Shown here: piece by piece, positions 10,874-23,124 of the stretch
Layout: each line of letters starts with the position of its first letter
Numbering within the stretch: position 1 is the first letter of the stretch
Source of the DNA: Enchytraeus crypticus
Lineage: Eukaryota > Annelida > Clitellata > Enchytraeida > Enchytraeidae
NCBI GenBank assembly: GCA_905160935.1
Contig: CAJHZI010000664.1
Span: forward strand, 1,216,501-1,280,500
Length of the DNA: 64,000 nucleotides
Reading direction: 5' to 3'
Made by a program: the position numbers and the translations under genes
The notes under the pieces: model-generated
What the model was told of the DNA's origin: nothing
The model's input: only the letters and a program-made list of their open reading frames with translations
Databases searched by the model: none

Positions 10874-11048
10874 GATGAGCAGCGACCTGCGCCTAAACCA
10901 CTTTTTCTTTAACTCCCTTTACTTTGGACTGAATTTCTGGATTTTGGAATGTGCACCGTTTTTGGACCTTCTTTTTGCTCGTCGGCTTGATTTTGTCTCA
11001 ATAGTGCTCGATGTTGTCATTGATGACTGTAGCACTATAATTGCTGCT
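10874..11048 (+). mobile_element. CR1/L2-like LINE, isolated 3' end
   Basis: From GAGCAGCGACCTGCGCC to TGACTGTAGCACTATAATTG it matches the 3' untranslated part of the LINE at 16641-19024 and the fragment at 51522-51728. The open frame over this stretch is untranslated-region sequence, not a gene. A SINE-like phrase (TTTCCTCATCCAAGGATAAG) lies immediately left. Confidence 0.85.
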
Positions 11049-11061
11049 ATGCATATATTCG

Positions 11062-12364
11062 AGTTATTTTATGTTATGACTAGCTGCCATATATTGTTAT
11101 AAAATAAAGATTATATATTTATTAATGATCGATAGTGTTAGCAAAAAGGTATAAAATTCTAGGTTAGCCAATATTTCCTCTTCTTGAACCATGGTGCACA
11201 AGTCCTTGAGAGTAATTTAAGAAATCTAATGAAGAACATGGCGTGTTGTAATTAACCTTGAATTTAATGGCGTCGCTTAGATTTTCGTTCAGAGGTTGCA
11301 CAGACAAATTTCTAAACATTTCTGACCACTCCACCAAACTGTATTTAATACACACACATGCATACATGCACATACGATCGTAGAACAATTTCATTAGATG
11401 GTTTATATAATTAGATGGCTGGCTTCGACACTGCTTGCATAACTATCAAAATATTCATGGATATGACCTTTCAAATATAATTTACAGCGTTTTATAACCA
11501 AGCGCCGTTTTAAGAATATCTGTGGAAAAGGTCCTCCAATGCTTCACATCTGACGCAATGGCACTGATTGAATTACAACAGACTTAAGATCAAGAAAGAA
11601 GTTTAGTACAGCGCTGCGACACCAGGGGTTCACGTAAACAACATCACGTAGCGTACGACGAATTGTCGCAGGGACCTACAGTGCATCTATTTATAAAAAC
11701 TAATTTTTTACTAAAAATATTCACAACTAACGAAGCTCTGAGCACCTTACTTAGAAGAGATCTTGATTGTTTTATGCACTCTGACCTTTTAGATATACGT
11801 GCAGCTACAGGCAGTAATGTTCAGGTTTATCGATATTCTAGCAAAGATTTACAAAGAGGTGCCTCGTATTACAATGAAACATTGACTATTATTAGTGATA
11901 AAGTGCACAGTTAATATTTATTCGAAATATTTAAAATACCTAAATATTTGATTTACTGCATAACTGCAAATCTCAAGCATATATACAATTTAATGCACAT
12001 GCACATACGTTATCTCAAGCATAGGTATGAATGAAAATGTTTACTTTAAAATAATATTTATATTTCGATGAACTTGATAATAAGATTTTTAACTAGTATC
12101 GACTAGATGAACGAATGGCTAGCTCGTTTTCCTGAGAAACAGAAGGAAATTGATTCGAATTCTACCCAGACTGCCTCTAACAGCATCCCATGTGATACTG
12201 AAACAGACGTTAAACTTGGCTTTATCGTATTTGCTATTAAATAAACATATATCGCAGAAACTTTTGTTGGTGAAAGCATTGGTTGATGAACTTTGAAAGC
12301 ACTGGCTTTTCACCCTGAAGATTTATTTTTGAGACAGCATATAATTATTTCATCTATAGGTGAC
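11062..12364. other. Noncoding region with one unassigned open frame
   Basis: A frame at 11663-11914 (+) of about 80 residues ends DKVHS; it has no methionine start in context and no recognised domain. I do not call it a gene. Confidence 0.4.
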
Positions 12365-12634
12365 TTTTTCCTGTATTGTGTTAGGGTCACTGGAGAATAG
12401 ACAACTTTTAAGCTGCACGTGTCGATAGAGGCCATTAAGCAAGTACTGTGGAAGACAACGGGAAATCACTACAGGAGCCTTTATTTCCAAGCTGTAGGCA
12501 ACATTCAAATGTGGACAAGGCCTACCAATTTGTGAAGGGATTAACTTATTGATTGATGGAGGGCATTTTGTCGAGCATGACAGCAGATTGTGAATAGCAA
12601 TATGTGGCTTGAACCTGCCACTTGGCAGAACACT

Positions 12635-12665
<31 letters not shown>

Positions 12666-12697
12666 GAGAGGGAGAGGGAGAGAGAGAGAGAGAGAAG
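12365..12697 (+). mobile_element. GA-tailed short interspersed repeat, copy 2
   Basis: Homologous to 3570-3905. It ends in the perfect hairpin CTGCCA-CT-TGGCAG (12615-12628), then AACACTA and a (GA)n tail (12633-12697). The RTE-like LINE ends CTGCC-AGTA-GGCAG, TGCACTA, (GA)n. The shared terminus is the classic sign of a SINE mobilised by a partner LINE. Confidence 0.72.
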
Positions 12698-13946
12698 AGG
12701 CAATTACACTCTATTGTTTCTTTACGCTATTATTTGAAAATCTCGGACAAGTATAGTTTTCTGCAATTCAGCAACAATTTGAAAATTCAAAATTGATGAA
12801 ATATGAGAGACTAAATTGTATATTTCCTGTAGTTCACATAATATTATCCTACGACAATTATAAGATATGCCAACTGAAGATCTAAAGCACCAGTCCTAAC
12901 AACAATATAATTGTATTTGTGTGAGATTTCACTCAACGTTTCGGATTATGTCGACATAAAAGCCGACCACTCTGAACAAAAACCAATAAAAACTTTCACT
13001 TCGTGAGACCAGCAATTACTGAGGCCTGCGTCAGTGCTCATCCAATTCAACGTTAGTTTTATCGTCTCTAGAATAATTCTGGTTCGTAGTGAAAGACAAC
13101 TGTGGCGTTTGCATCCTTTAATTTCGAGGGAATCGTAAAATTTTACTAATTTGATATCAAATGTGCTATTTATTGGGGCATGTGCTTTAAGATCATTTCG
13201 GTTAATTTGCATGCATTCTTGTATTCCTAGTTATGGATTGCTCCTTTTGTAACATCTTTATGCTGTTTCTACTTGAGTTTTTACGAATTTGATTTCGTGT
13301 GTTTGATTTCGAAAAATTCCAAAATTTATAGAGGCTTATATTAATTGCCAGAGAGAGTTAGTTAGCGAATTCAATGAAATTATGAATCAATAACACTTGA
13401 TATTGCATAGATGAAATTTTGAGCGATATCTGTCCAAATATTTGCTAATATTATTATATGAGCGAGTTGTGGTTAACTAAGTGAAGCAAATTCGCAACCT
13501 ATCAATTAGGGTTAAAATGTCAGACGACCTATATTCTCAGGATTCTGGCCCCCGCTTCCTCCTTAGGAAGTATATGCCATTGTCCTTGTTGTAGATTCTA
13601 GTTCAACATTGATAATAACTTAAGCCAATGAAAGTTGTACCTTTCATTGAAATTATCGTTTTAGATATAAAACTAGCCATTCAGATCTGCAGTATACATT
13701 TACTGCAACATTAATCTACATGTATGCATTTAATAAAATTATCAAGCAATATTTGGAGACTTCTGCTCGTTAATAGAAAGCAAGAAAATTCACGAAAGCT
13801 ATTCATTTAATTATCGGATAATATTCCAATATTATTAATTATTGTTTCATTAATTGTTGAAATCGACAATTAACGTTGATTTCAACACCCATGCTGTTTG
13901 CCATGGAGATTGTAGTACACTGCATAATGAGTATTCAATAGTGACG
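12698..13946. other. Noncoding AT-rich region
   Basis: A minus-strand frame at 12946-13212 has no family motif and no splice support. At 13858-13888 a 9-bp inverted repeat (GTTGAAATC / GATTTCAAC) is seen. Confidence 0.45.
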
Positions 13947-14002
13947 GGCTCGCCCGTCACTGTCATCGCTTTCGAGTGAGGAAACTGACGTCAAAATTAA
14001 GT
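13938..14002 (+). mobile_element. SINE family A, 3' part only
   Basis: GCCCGTCACTGTCATCGCTTTCGAG and the tail GAGGAAACTGACGT are present, the tRNA half is missing. The junction GTGACGGGC-TC-GCCCGTCAC is a perfect 9-bp inverted repeat. A GGTAAGTGGTCTT repetition follows at 14053-14100. Confidence 0.8.
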
Positions 14003-14859
14003 TTTTTTAAATCACCGAACTGGTGTCTCGTCAGGTGGCAAGGAATCTTGGTAAATGGTCTTGGTGGTAAGTGGTGGTAAGTGGTCTTGGTAATGGTAAG
14101 GACAGTGACCTATTCTGAGAACTTTAAATACTGCAGGCATTTTGTTCAATAATACAGGATCTAATTTGCTATTGCGTAAGCTAAGAAGTATCCACCCTAG
14201 AAAAGTTCCACTTCTTATGACAAAAGAGGAAATACGGAGTTTTTGATCGCTTCATAAATAGTACAAAAAGGCATATCTTTATATGGCAACCTGGTCTTTC
14301 TGATTTGTTAGAAATTTAGTAGGTTTTGTTAAGATAATAAACTAACTTCAAATTCAGATCAAGTAATTGAACTTCTACTAAAGCAGAGAGAATTATTCTG
14401 AGAATAAAGCCATTTTTATCAAGCTAATGGCGTGCTACGTCCTATGCTAATATTAATATTTAAATTAAATTAATTAGACCTGACTACGCTCAGAGTAGAC
14501 CTGGTCAGTGTGTTATTATAAGCCAGTTAATCGTTTATTTAACTACATTTAAGTTTACATCAGTTGAAGTTCCGATGTTTATTAAATACGTTTATTAATT
14601 ACACGAAATCAAATTCTTTAAAATAAGTTTAAATATTCAATACTTAAGCGAAATACATTATTCCACGGTAAATATTTCTGCCATGCACCATATTCTTCCA
14701 ATCAATGAGATTTTTACAAGAAGGGACTATCAAATGCTCAAAGTTCAGTAACTCGTTAGACGCGATCTGATCTGAATTGAATTTAAACTTTTCTGAGAAG
14801 CACGTCTAATGCTGAATAAGAAAAATGTTATGATAATTATATATAGAGAATACATGTTT

Positions 14860-15330
14860 ATATATAAAATGTATATATATATAATGTATATATATATATA
14901 TATATATACATTATATATATATATATAAAATGTATATATATATAATGTATATATATATACATTATATATATATATATATATACATTATATATATATACAT
15001 TATATATATATATATATACATTATATATATATACATTATATATATATACATTATATATATACATTATATATATATACATTATATATATATATACATTATA
15101 TATATATACATTATATATATATACATTATATATATATACATTATATATATATACATTATATATATACACATTATATATATATATAAAATGTATATATATA
15201 ATGTATATATATACATTATATATATATATATATAAAATGTATATATATAATTTATGTATATATACATTATATATATATATAATGTATATATATATATACA
15301 TTATATATAAAATGTGTAGGTATAATATAT
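14860..15330. repeat. TA-rich minisatellite (TATATACATTATATA)n
   Basis: About 470 bp of (TA)n regularly interrupted by CATT, giving units of roughly 15-22 bp. The repeat is largely self-complementary. Long Tyr-Ile frames on both strands are artefacts. Confidence 0.95.
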
Positions 15331-16640
15331 AATTATATATAGGCCTACATAATAGTAGGAAATGTGTAGCATTGTGTACAAAAGGACAAATTATTAAATG
15401 CCAAAACTAACGGTATTATGACAAACAAAATTAATGATCAAATATTTATTTAAGAGAATGCTTACTAATAATGCAGGGGCCTATTTTTCTTGATGAATGT
15501 TGTGTTAATGAATTGTAAATCGTAAACTTACTTAAATGCCCATTTGGTTCTTTAATCTTACATTAAGAAAATAATCCGTCTAAAATCTAATCCAATAATT
15601 TTTATTATTTTTTTAAAATCTAAATATCTAGCCAATAAACCTGTTGATATGCTTGTTTAATGAAGACCTATTTTAGGAAATCAGAAATTTGTAGGATTTT
15701 GTATACCTAAATTGAATGCATCCAAACTTCGAAAATACCTTTTCACAGTAGAGATAATTACTAAAATTCTTCTTATCATAAAAATATAACATAATGTCTT
15801 TATTTTATTTTTCAAACTTTTATTTTGAATGATTTAAAAAGTAATTTTTGACATAAATAACCGAGGATTCGAAAACTTCAGAGAATTACAATTCAAACCA
15901 AAATGATGGTTGTTTCTGAATATGCACTAAGTAAATACAAAGTTCACTGAAGCACTACAAGTGGAGCTTTGATACTGAACGTAGATTAAGGATTTCATGA
16001 GATAGAAGCTTTACGAAGTGAAGCTGAAAGAAAACAATTCAAATTAAATGTCAAATTTAAAAAAAAAACATAATTTTTCTAATCATATCTTCCTTGCAGA
16101 TATAATTTTATTTATAGTTAATTTTGAAAGGTATGGTTTCAAACTGTTAAAAGAATAGTGAGTTTGCAGTATTTGTAATAGGTTACAACGGTTATATGAG
16201 AAAATGTTCAAACTGTTTAGATTAGCACGTTTAGAAGTAAATTACTTATTTTTTCATTATTAATAAATTCAGTTCTGTTATCGATGGCAGAGATATGATA
16301 TTTTGAAATTAATTTGCCTTAGTCGACATTTTAAAACGTGAAAAATTTAAAAAGTTGTACAATTTGTAACATTTTTTAAAAGGAAATTTAGAATCTCGGC
16401 AAATGACTTGTGACTTATGCTTTAACCATGTGAACATTTCTGACTACAAAATTACGCTACTGAAGAGAAGAAACTCATTTGATATCACTAGTAATAATAG
16501 TAATAATGTTATTATTATTACTAACATGTTTTCAGAACATACACATATTTTGCTTGAGTAGTTTGTTTAGGTATTTCCCTTCCAAAGTGTCAGAATTTGT
16601 ATTAAAATAGTCTTCAACGTCTATGTGAAATTAAGATAAT
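15331..16640. other. Noncoding AT-rich region
   Basis: No feature supported apart from a TAGGCCTA palindrome at 15340 and (AAT)n at 16495-16530. Confidence 0.5.
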
Positions 16641-19024
16641 AATAATAATAATAACAACAATTAGAGTGCCACAGTCATCAATGACAACATCGAGCACCAT
16701 TGAGACAAAATCAAGCCGGCGAGCAAAAAGAGAAGATCCAAAAACGGTGCAAATTCCAAAATCCAGAAATTCAGTTCAAAGTAAAGGGAGTTAAAGAAAA
16801 GGTGGTTTAGGCGCAGGTTGCTGCTCATGAACACTGGATGGAAAAGAGAGATGGAAAAGATAGGTCTTCAACTGCTTATGGAACCGCTCATAGGAAAGCA
16901 AAGGCTGATGTGGTTCAAATGAAGATTTCCGAACTTGGATGGAAGAGAATTCCAGCTCTGAGGTGCAGCATACTGGAAAGAACGACTAGATAGCTTAGAG
17001 CGTGAAGGTAAGCTAGGTCTCACAAGAGTAATTAACTTAGAAGACCGAGTAATAGCAGGCTGCATCACTTTCATCAAGTGAGACATACAAGTTTGTCCAG
17101 GGATGGTGATGGACTTATAGGTTAACGAAGCTGTTTTGTAAATGATACGCTCTTTAATCTTTAGCCAGTGCAAAGACTTCAAAATAGGCGTAACATGTGA
17201 GTACTTGGAACTACAAGGAATTCTGAACAAACTGCAACCGATCAATCTCACAGCCAGGGAGATTTAAAAACAGGGAATTGCAGTAGTCCAACTTCGATTG
17301 CACAAGAGCAGCACCAATTGTAGCAGCTGTCTCACGTGACAAATATGGACGTATTCGACGAATATCACGGATATGGAAGAAACATGCTTGTGAAGCTTTA
17401 GTTATGTGTTCGTGGTAGGTTAGGTGTTTATCAAGGATAACACCGAGATTTCTCACAGAAGAAACTGGTGATATTTTAATACCCGAAGATAACGAAAGAG
17501 TTTTCCCATTCAGATTCAGAAGCTGTTGAGGTGTCCCGACCAACAAGAATTCAGTCTTAGATGGATTAAGTGCCAAGAAATTAGCAGACATCCAAGAGGA
17601 TATAGACTGAAAACTTTGTTGCAGGAGGGTTTCAGCATTAGAATAGGAGTTAGGGGTGAAACAAGTGTACATTTGAGTGTCATCAGTATATTGTTCATGA
17701 TCAAGAGAATGAGAAGAGATTAGAGTGCTTAGGGGTGTTGTATAGAGGTTAAAGAGGATAGGACCAAGAACGGAGCCTTGAGGTACACCATACTTTAAGT
17801 GAGAAGGCAAAGAGATGTACTCCATCACTTTCACACTAAAAGAACGATCTGTCAGATAGGAGGAAAACCAATCAAGAACAATTCCACGAACACCAAACCA
17901 GGAAGAAAGACGTTCCAGAAGAATATTGTGATCAATGGTATCAAAAGCGGCCGAAAGATCAAGCATACATAATCCAGTTAAGCGTTGTGTGCATATGGCA
18001 TTAACAATAGAATTTCACACAGATAGAAACACCGTTTCAGTTGAACGATGCTTAGTATAAGCAGCTTGATGCTTATTAAATAGATCATTGTAGGAGAGAT
18101 GAGTAGAAAGCCTCTGAAGAACAATTCTTTCAGTGAGCTTAGATATGTATGACAGATTAGATATAGGCCTGTAATTCGACAATAATTCCTTATCCAGTGT
18201 GGGCTTTTTAAGCAATGGTGTAATAACTGCACGCTTAAAAGGGCGAGGAAATTTGCCAATAGAGAAAGAGAGAGAGGTTAACAATCAATGTTAATACTGG
18301 AGCAAGTATGTGAATACACTTCTTTAAAAGAGAGGTTAGGATAGGATCCAAGTCACAATGTTTAGCTGGAGAGTCTAAAACTAATTTAGTAATCTCATCA
18401 ATTGTAACTGGAGTGAAATTAGAAAGCTCATCTTTGGAATGATTCTCTACTGGAGTATGAGGAGTAGAGTTAGGAGCTGGAGTGATAGATTCTCTAAGAT
18501 TGCTTATCTTATCTGTAAAGTAACTGGAAAATTGTTCAGGCAGTGACTCCACAGGAGTAGAGGGAAGAGAAGGAGAAATAGATCTATGTAAAAGATCATT
18601 AACGGTTTTTTATAAACTCTTGACATTCACAGCCTTACTGACCAAATAGGGGTAGTACTCTTTCTTAGCATTAGCAATAGCAGTACGATAAATCTCGTGT
18701 TGCAAATTAGAAACAGTTTTCCAAAAATCGGAATGGGTATGACGCCACTTTCTTTCAGCTCTACAGCATGCAGCCTTTAGCTTTCTCAGATCAGAGGTGT
18801 ACCAAGGGTTAGATTTCTTAAGCTTCTTGGTAGTTAGAGGTGCATGCTTATCAAGTAGAGATTAAATTGTAGTGTTATACTGTTTTACTAATTCATCAAG
18901 ATGATTTGCAGGAGACTTGATCAAAGTCGAATTGCAAGATCAGAACAAAAGAGATCAAGATCAACGTTATTTACACACTTAAATGAAACAGTAGGTGAAT
19001 TTTTAATAGTATCTGCCAACATAT
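16641..19024 (-). mobile_element. CR1/L2-like non-LTR retrotransposon, 5'-truncated and frame-broken
   Basis: Minus-strand translation recovers the order expected for CR1/L2-group LINEs. A linker with NPWYTSDLRKLK (about 18780-18820) comes first, then a pre-RT segment (18552-18235) and fingers with PLLKKPTLDKELLSNYRPISN (18284-18015). The palm follows with LDLSAAFDTIDH, GVPQGSVLGPILF and catalytic YTDD (17966-17211), then a thumb and C-terminus (17251-16800) ending near HEQ.PAPKPP. The pieces lie in different frames and stops interrupt them (near 17990, 18250, 18595, 18860), so it is dead. The 3' untranslated region contains AGTGCT...AGCACT and ends in a (TTG/TTA)n tail at 16641-16665. Upstream of 18960 the frame continues weakly to about 19024. 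The endonuclease domain is absent. Confidence 0.9.
17211..17966 (-). pseudogene. Reverse transcriptase palm/thumb of the CR1/L2-like LINE
   Basis: A 251-residue open frame. LSAAFDTIDH near its start carries the first catalytic aspartate, GVPQGSVLGPILF follows near residue 60, then YTDDTQM near 92, where most relatives have YADD. LNPSKTEFL and NLGVILD follow, matching RT domains 6-7. It starts after a frame break, so it is not an intact polymerase. Confidence 0.92.
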
Positions 19025-19085
19025 CTATAATATATAAATATTAAATAAATATTATAGATAATATATAATAGTATCTGTTTATTTT

Positions 19086-19144
19086 TTAGCTAGTTATCGA
19101 CAGCTAATTAAAGAGCAACTCTAAAATATTTTGATAAATTTCTT
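19086..19144. repeat. Direct repeat copy 1 (59 bp, partner at 20067)
   Basis: TTAGCTAGTTATCGACAGCT to AATTTCTT occurs here and at 20067-20125 with a single visible difference (GATAAA / GATGAA). The partner overlaps the 3' end of a possible exon, so this looks like a partial duplicate of it. Confidence 0.92.
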
Positions 19145-19189
19145 AATAATGCTGGATAAGTCCGGGATTCATGAGATAGTACTGGTGGG

Positions 19190-19352
19190 TGAGTAGTTGT
19201 GAGTACTTGATAGTTTACTTGCTGTTGTACTTGATTGTGTACGTGATAGTGTACTTTAGAGTGCTTGTGGGTGAATAGTTGATGTTGTACTTAAGATATA
19301 TCTCTAGGTCACTGAAAACATTCTTGAATGAGGAAACTGACCAAAAATCTTT
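19190..19352 (+). repeat. Degenerate GTACTTGATAG repeats and a SINE family A tail relic
   Basis: Words such as GAGTACTTGATAGT and GTGTACGTGATAG recur at 19190-19290. Then GTCACTGAAAACATTCTTGAATGAGGAAACTGACC (19309 on) resembles the family A tail. Confidence 0.45.
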
Positions 19353-20066
19353 ACCATTACTAGCATTGTAATTTCTGTCAGATATTTTATAAATTATTTA
19401 AATTGTTTGTAATCTCAAATCTTTACTAGAACAAAGTATGCTACATAGGCCAAACATTTAAATAAATTCCTAAACTCCTATGGTGTTGCATTTATTATGC
19501 AGCACTATAGGCCGAGGAAACAGAACTACAACGACTTTATGTTATTCTTTGGTCTAACAAAGACTTTCCCACTCTTCGAAATCGCAGAAGATTTTTCAAA
19601 ATCTCAAATTTTCAATATAAAGAAATCCCAAATATGACCTGTCCTCTGATGTAAAGTATTATCGCAAGCTTGCACTTGACAGATAATTTATCTCTCAACT
19701 GACTGAAATGTTTTTCTTCTTTGGAATTGGCTGAGATATTTACACAGCAGATTGAATTCTTGTGCTTCTTTATTGAAAGAGAAATATACGTATTGTTTGA
19801 TCTCGCTTTTTAGACCTTTTGGTATTTGAAGTTTTATTTCTATTCTGATTTAAATTTCTATACTGATTTAAATTTCTATACTATTAAACTATCAGAAATC
19901 GATGAACTAGTTTAATTTTTAACATAAAAGAAAGATACAATCAGAAATCCGCATTTGTTGTAATTAGCTAATAAGTATTAAATCAATCAGCACGCAGCTA
20001 ATAATAATATGTATCTGCATTATGCTTTTATTAATAAGATATCTTGCTTTATGCGCAACTTTCCAG

Positions 20067-20125
20067 TTAGCTAGTTATCGACAGCTAATTAAAGAGCAAC
20101 TCTAAAATATTTTGATGAATTTCTT
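20067..20125. repeat. Direct repeat copy 2 (59 bp)
   Basis: See 19086-19144. The interval between the copies is about 920 bp. Confidence 0.92.
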
Positions 20126-20276
20126 CCATATATCTACTGCAGTATTGCGTTAGATTAGTGAAAGGTGCACAAACTGCACAAAACATAGTAAATATTACTG
20201 CTGCTAGTGTATATGGATAGTCATAAAGATATATTGTCTCTGAAGTATTCTCAATCAAAGTTGTGCCAAAGAAATT
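20085..20276 (-). CDS. Possible terminal exon, membrane-protein-like (unidentified)
   Basis: The minus strand is open for about 64 codons and ends in TAA within repeat copy 2. A possible 3' splice site (AATGCCAG) precedes it. The peptide has an N-terminal segment with potential N-glycosylation sites, a hydrophobic stretch LAAVIFTMFCAVCAPF of membrane-segment length, then a polar C-terminus NILELLFN. No family recognised and no partner exons found. The composition is less repetitive than surrounding frames, which is the only reason for listing it. Confidence 0.22.
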   Translation of the reverse strand, partial: NFFGTTLIENTSETIYLYDYPYTLAAVIFTMFCAVCAPFTNLTQYCSRYMEEIHQNILELLFN

Positions 20277-20837
20277 GCTGGCATTGTAAATCCCCAAATG
20301 TAATACAGTAATCGTATATCATCCCTTTCTATTTTATTTCCGGCAATCAATTTGCGCTATTTGTCCTCCATATAGCGCAAAGAAACTTCAACAGAGAATT
20401 ACTTGACATCAGTCGCAAGCTTAGAATTGTGAAGCTTTGAGTTCAACAATCAATGCCGACCTTATAACAATTCAAATTACGACTTGAATTGATGGGCCAC
20501 ATTTATAGCTGTCAATATTGGAATAGGCTATGATGTCCAAGAAACGTATTAATTGTTATATCTGGCTACATCCCCTTCACGGTGATAAGGCTTTACCACA
20601 TAGTCCTATTTTTTCGGCCCATCGGTTTACTTTTAAGCACTAAAAGCATTAGATTGTCTCGGGAATAACATAGCTTCACCATATCTATATGTATATAAAT
20701 CCACGATATTATAATAAAAAATCACTTCTAGACTGCATGTACAGTATATTTTCACAAAAGTGGGCTTGTAATTTTAACTTTTCTGAACAAATTCGAATTC
20801 TTACTGGAGTTCAAATCTGTGACATCACAACTGCCAG

Positions 20838-21228
20838 TGACCGCTCGACATTGTGCCACAAGGTCGACACTGTGCCTCTAGGTCGACATTGTGCCTCTAG
20901 CTCGACATTGTGCCTCTAGGTCGACATTGTGCCTATAGGTCGACACTGTGCCACTTGGTCGACACTGTGTCACTAGGTCGACACTGTACCTCTAGGTCGA
21001 CATTGTACCTCTAGGTCGACATTGTGCCTATAGGTCGACATTGTGCCACTAGGTCGACATTGTACCTCTAGGTCGACATAGTGCCTACAGGTCGACATTG
21101 TGCCACTAGGTCGACATTGTGCCTATAGATCGACACTGTGCCACTAGATCGACATTGTGCCACTAGGTCGACACTGTGCCACTAGGTCGACACTGTGCCT
21201 CTAGGTCGACACTGTGCCTCTAGACTGC
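20838..21228. repeat. 19-bp minisatellite (GTCGACATTGTGCCTCTAG)
   Basis: About 20 units in tandem, each with the palindrome GTCGAC (a few GATCGAC). Variants alternate ATTGTGCC/ACTGTGCC and CTCT/ACT/TAT before AGGTCGAC. It is the only dense CpG-containing block for several kb. Confidence 0.96.
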
Positions 21229-21777
21229 GAATTTTGGGATTTATTGGCTTTCAGTGTTTTACTGAATTGTTTCACAATCAAGTTCTTCTGCTTGAGCTCA
21301 AATTGTCTGCAGTACACTATGTACGTGTTGAATTGTTGAATTTGCAGAAAACTTTTCAAATAGCCTTTGCAGTGAACTACAGATTCTGTTCTAAGCCAGA
21401 TAGTCAACAGCACTGTTCCTAAGGAATGAAACCGACGTTAAGCACAATACTATAAAACAGACTGAAAGCACAATAGACTAAGCATATGTAATACCAGACG
21501 CAAACCTGTATTCATTAAATAATAAAGTTAAATGATATACACCAAATAGCTGCGAAGAACTATTTTAGGTTATTCATACCAAATTCTTTAGATAAATGTT
21601 TGTGGCACGTTTAAAGAATAAAATTGATACCTTGCTTTTTTGTTGCCATTTTCATACAGTTAAGTATAACTTAAGTAATGATAACTTACAATTTCAGGCA
21701 ATGTTTAAAGTAACTGATGGTCTTAAGCAGCTTACAAAATGTCTGATAAATTCAGGCAATCTATAAATTTCCTGATT

Positions 21778-22030
21778 TCATATAATGCTGATTTTATAGC
21801 GCCTGTAACATATATGCCTCTCATACAAGTTACAACGTTTCCCGTTCATCCAGCTCGGATTATTTCCAAGTAGGATTGCTTGCATCGAGTGATCTACAAA
21901 CTCTACTCCAGTTCGAATTTGCTGATTCATATTTCCAATGTTCAGGATCGCTCCATATCTCCTCCACTGCACAATACGACTCGGTCTAATTCGATCCAAT
22001 GCAGAGCATATTCGAAGAGATTATCTGTAG
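21778..22030 (-). other. Unassigned open frame of moderate complexity
   Basis: The minus strand is open over about 80 codons with non-repetitive composition (contains GAILNIGNMNQQIRTGVEF). No splice sites, domain or homologue recognised. It might be an exon relic. Confidence 0.15.
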
Positions 22031-22199
22031 CTCTCAATAAAAGTCAGTTGCCGCAACTTTCGGTCTTTCAATTTTCGATCAACTAATACCCAAGCAATTC
22101 TCAGACCTCTTTATTTCTTTGACAACACAATACGGCGAGAGCGAGAGACTTACGACGTTGCTTAACTTACTTGATGATATTTGTGCAAGGCTAAAATGT

Positions 22200-22325
22200 T
22201 CGTATGTATACATGCATATAAATACACATGCCTGTACTCTATATGTATATACGCATACATGTATATACAGTGTATATACACACACTATATATATACTGTA
22301 TATATATATATATATATATATATAG
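22200..22325. repeat. (TA)n / TGTATA-rich microsatellite
   Basis: Alternating TATACA words leading into pure (TA)n at 22290-22324. Confidence 0.85.
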
Positions 22326-22390
22326 GCCTATTATATACACTTATATATGGTCTATACACTTAAATTTCTTATTAAGCTATATCCGTAATT

Positions 22391-22909
22391 ATCATAACTT
22401 ATCTCACTCTCTTAGTGCGCTGCCTACTGGCAGGTCCATGGTATATAATGCCTCCACTCTTCTCTGTCTTCCGATTTCCTCTTCATATCCACATATGAGT
22501 GGGTCTTTAAATCATCTAACATACCTAATCTCTGCCTGCCCCGCCTCTTTTTCCTTCCATTCTGCCTTCTATGACCTCTTTTAATAGACCTTCCCCCCTT
22601 AGAATGTGTCCTATCCATCTCTTCTTCTAATTTCTTAATACATTTATGAACTGTCTATCTGTGCCAACTCTCTCTCGAACTTCCTCATTTGTAGCCTTAT
22701 GAGTCCAACTAATCCTCGCCATTCTTCCCCAAATCCACATTTCTACTGCTCTAGTTTCCTAATATCTTCCTTCCTTAAGGCCCATGTTTCACAACCATTC
22801 AATAGTGTGGTCCAAACCAAAGTTTTCACTATCTTTATCTTTGTATCTTTCTTCAGACTTTTTGTTAATAGTTCTTTTCTATTACCAAAGGCCGCATTAC
22901 TTATATTAC
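22391..22909 (-). mobile_element. RTE-like LINE, 3' end copy
   Basis: The C-terminal 170 or so codons of the LINE at 28529-30663 are recognisable in broken frames, including RQRLGMLDDLKTHSYVDMKRK. The terminal hairpin is intact (22420-22433), followed on the minus strand by a short degraded (GA)n tail. CCGTAATT at 22383-22390 and 22910-22917 may be the target duplication. Confidence 0.88.
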
Positions 22910-23124
22910 CCGTAATTGTTTAATTGTTAAGTTTATTCACTTACAGTTCTCCATATTGGTTCACATTTAGTTTGTGTTTTACTTTTTGTATGTGTAAGAT
23001 TGTCTGTGCAGTTTGTGAACTGTACAGAGTTGTATGTCCCGTTTTGGTGTTCTTATTAAAAGAAATAAATAAGTAAATGTAGAACTAAAAAATAACACAG
23101 GCCTCTAATGCTAATACGTTAAAT

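Noticed and set aside
10779-11102. 107-codon plus-strand frame
   Set aside because: It covers a 3' untranslated LINE fragment shared with 51.5 and 16.6 kb.
14858-15301. Tyr/Ile repeat protein frames on both strands
   Set aside because: Translation of (TA)n with CATT interruptions.
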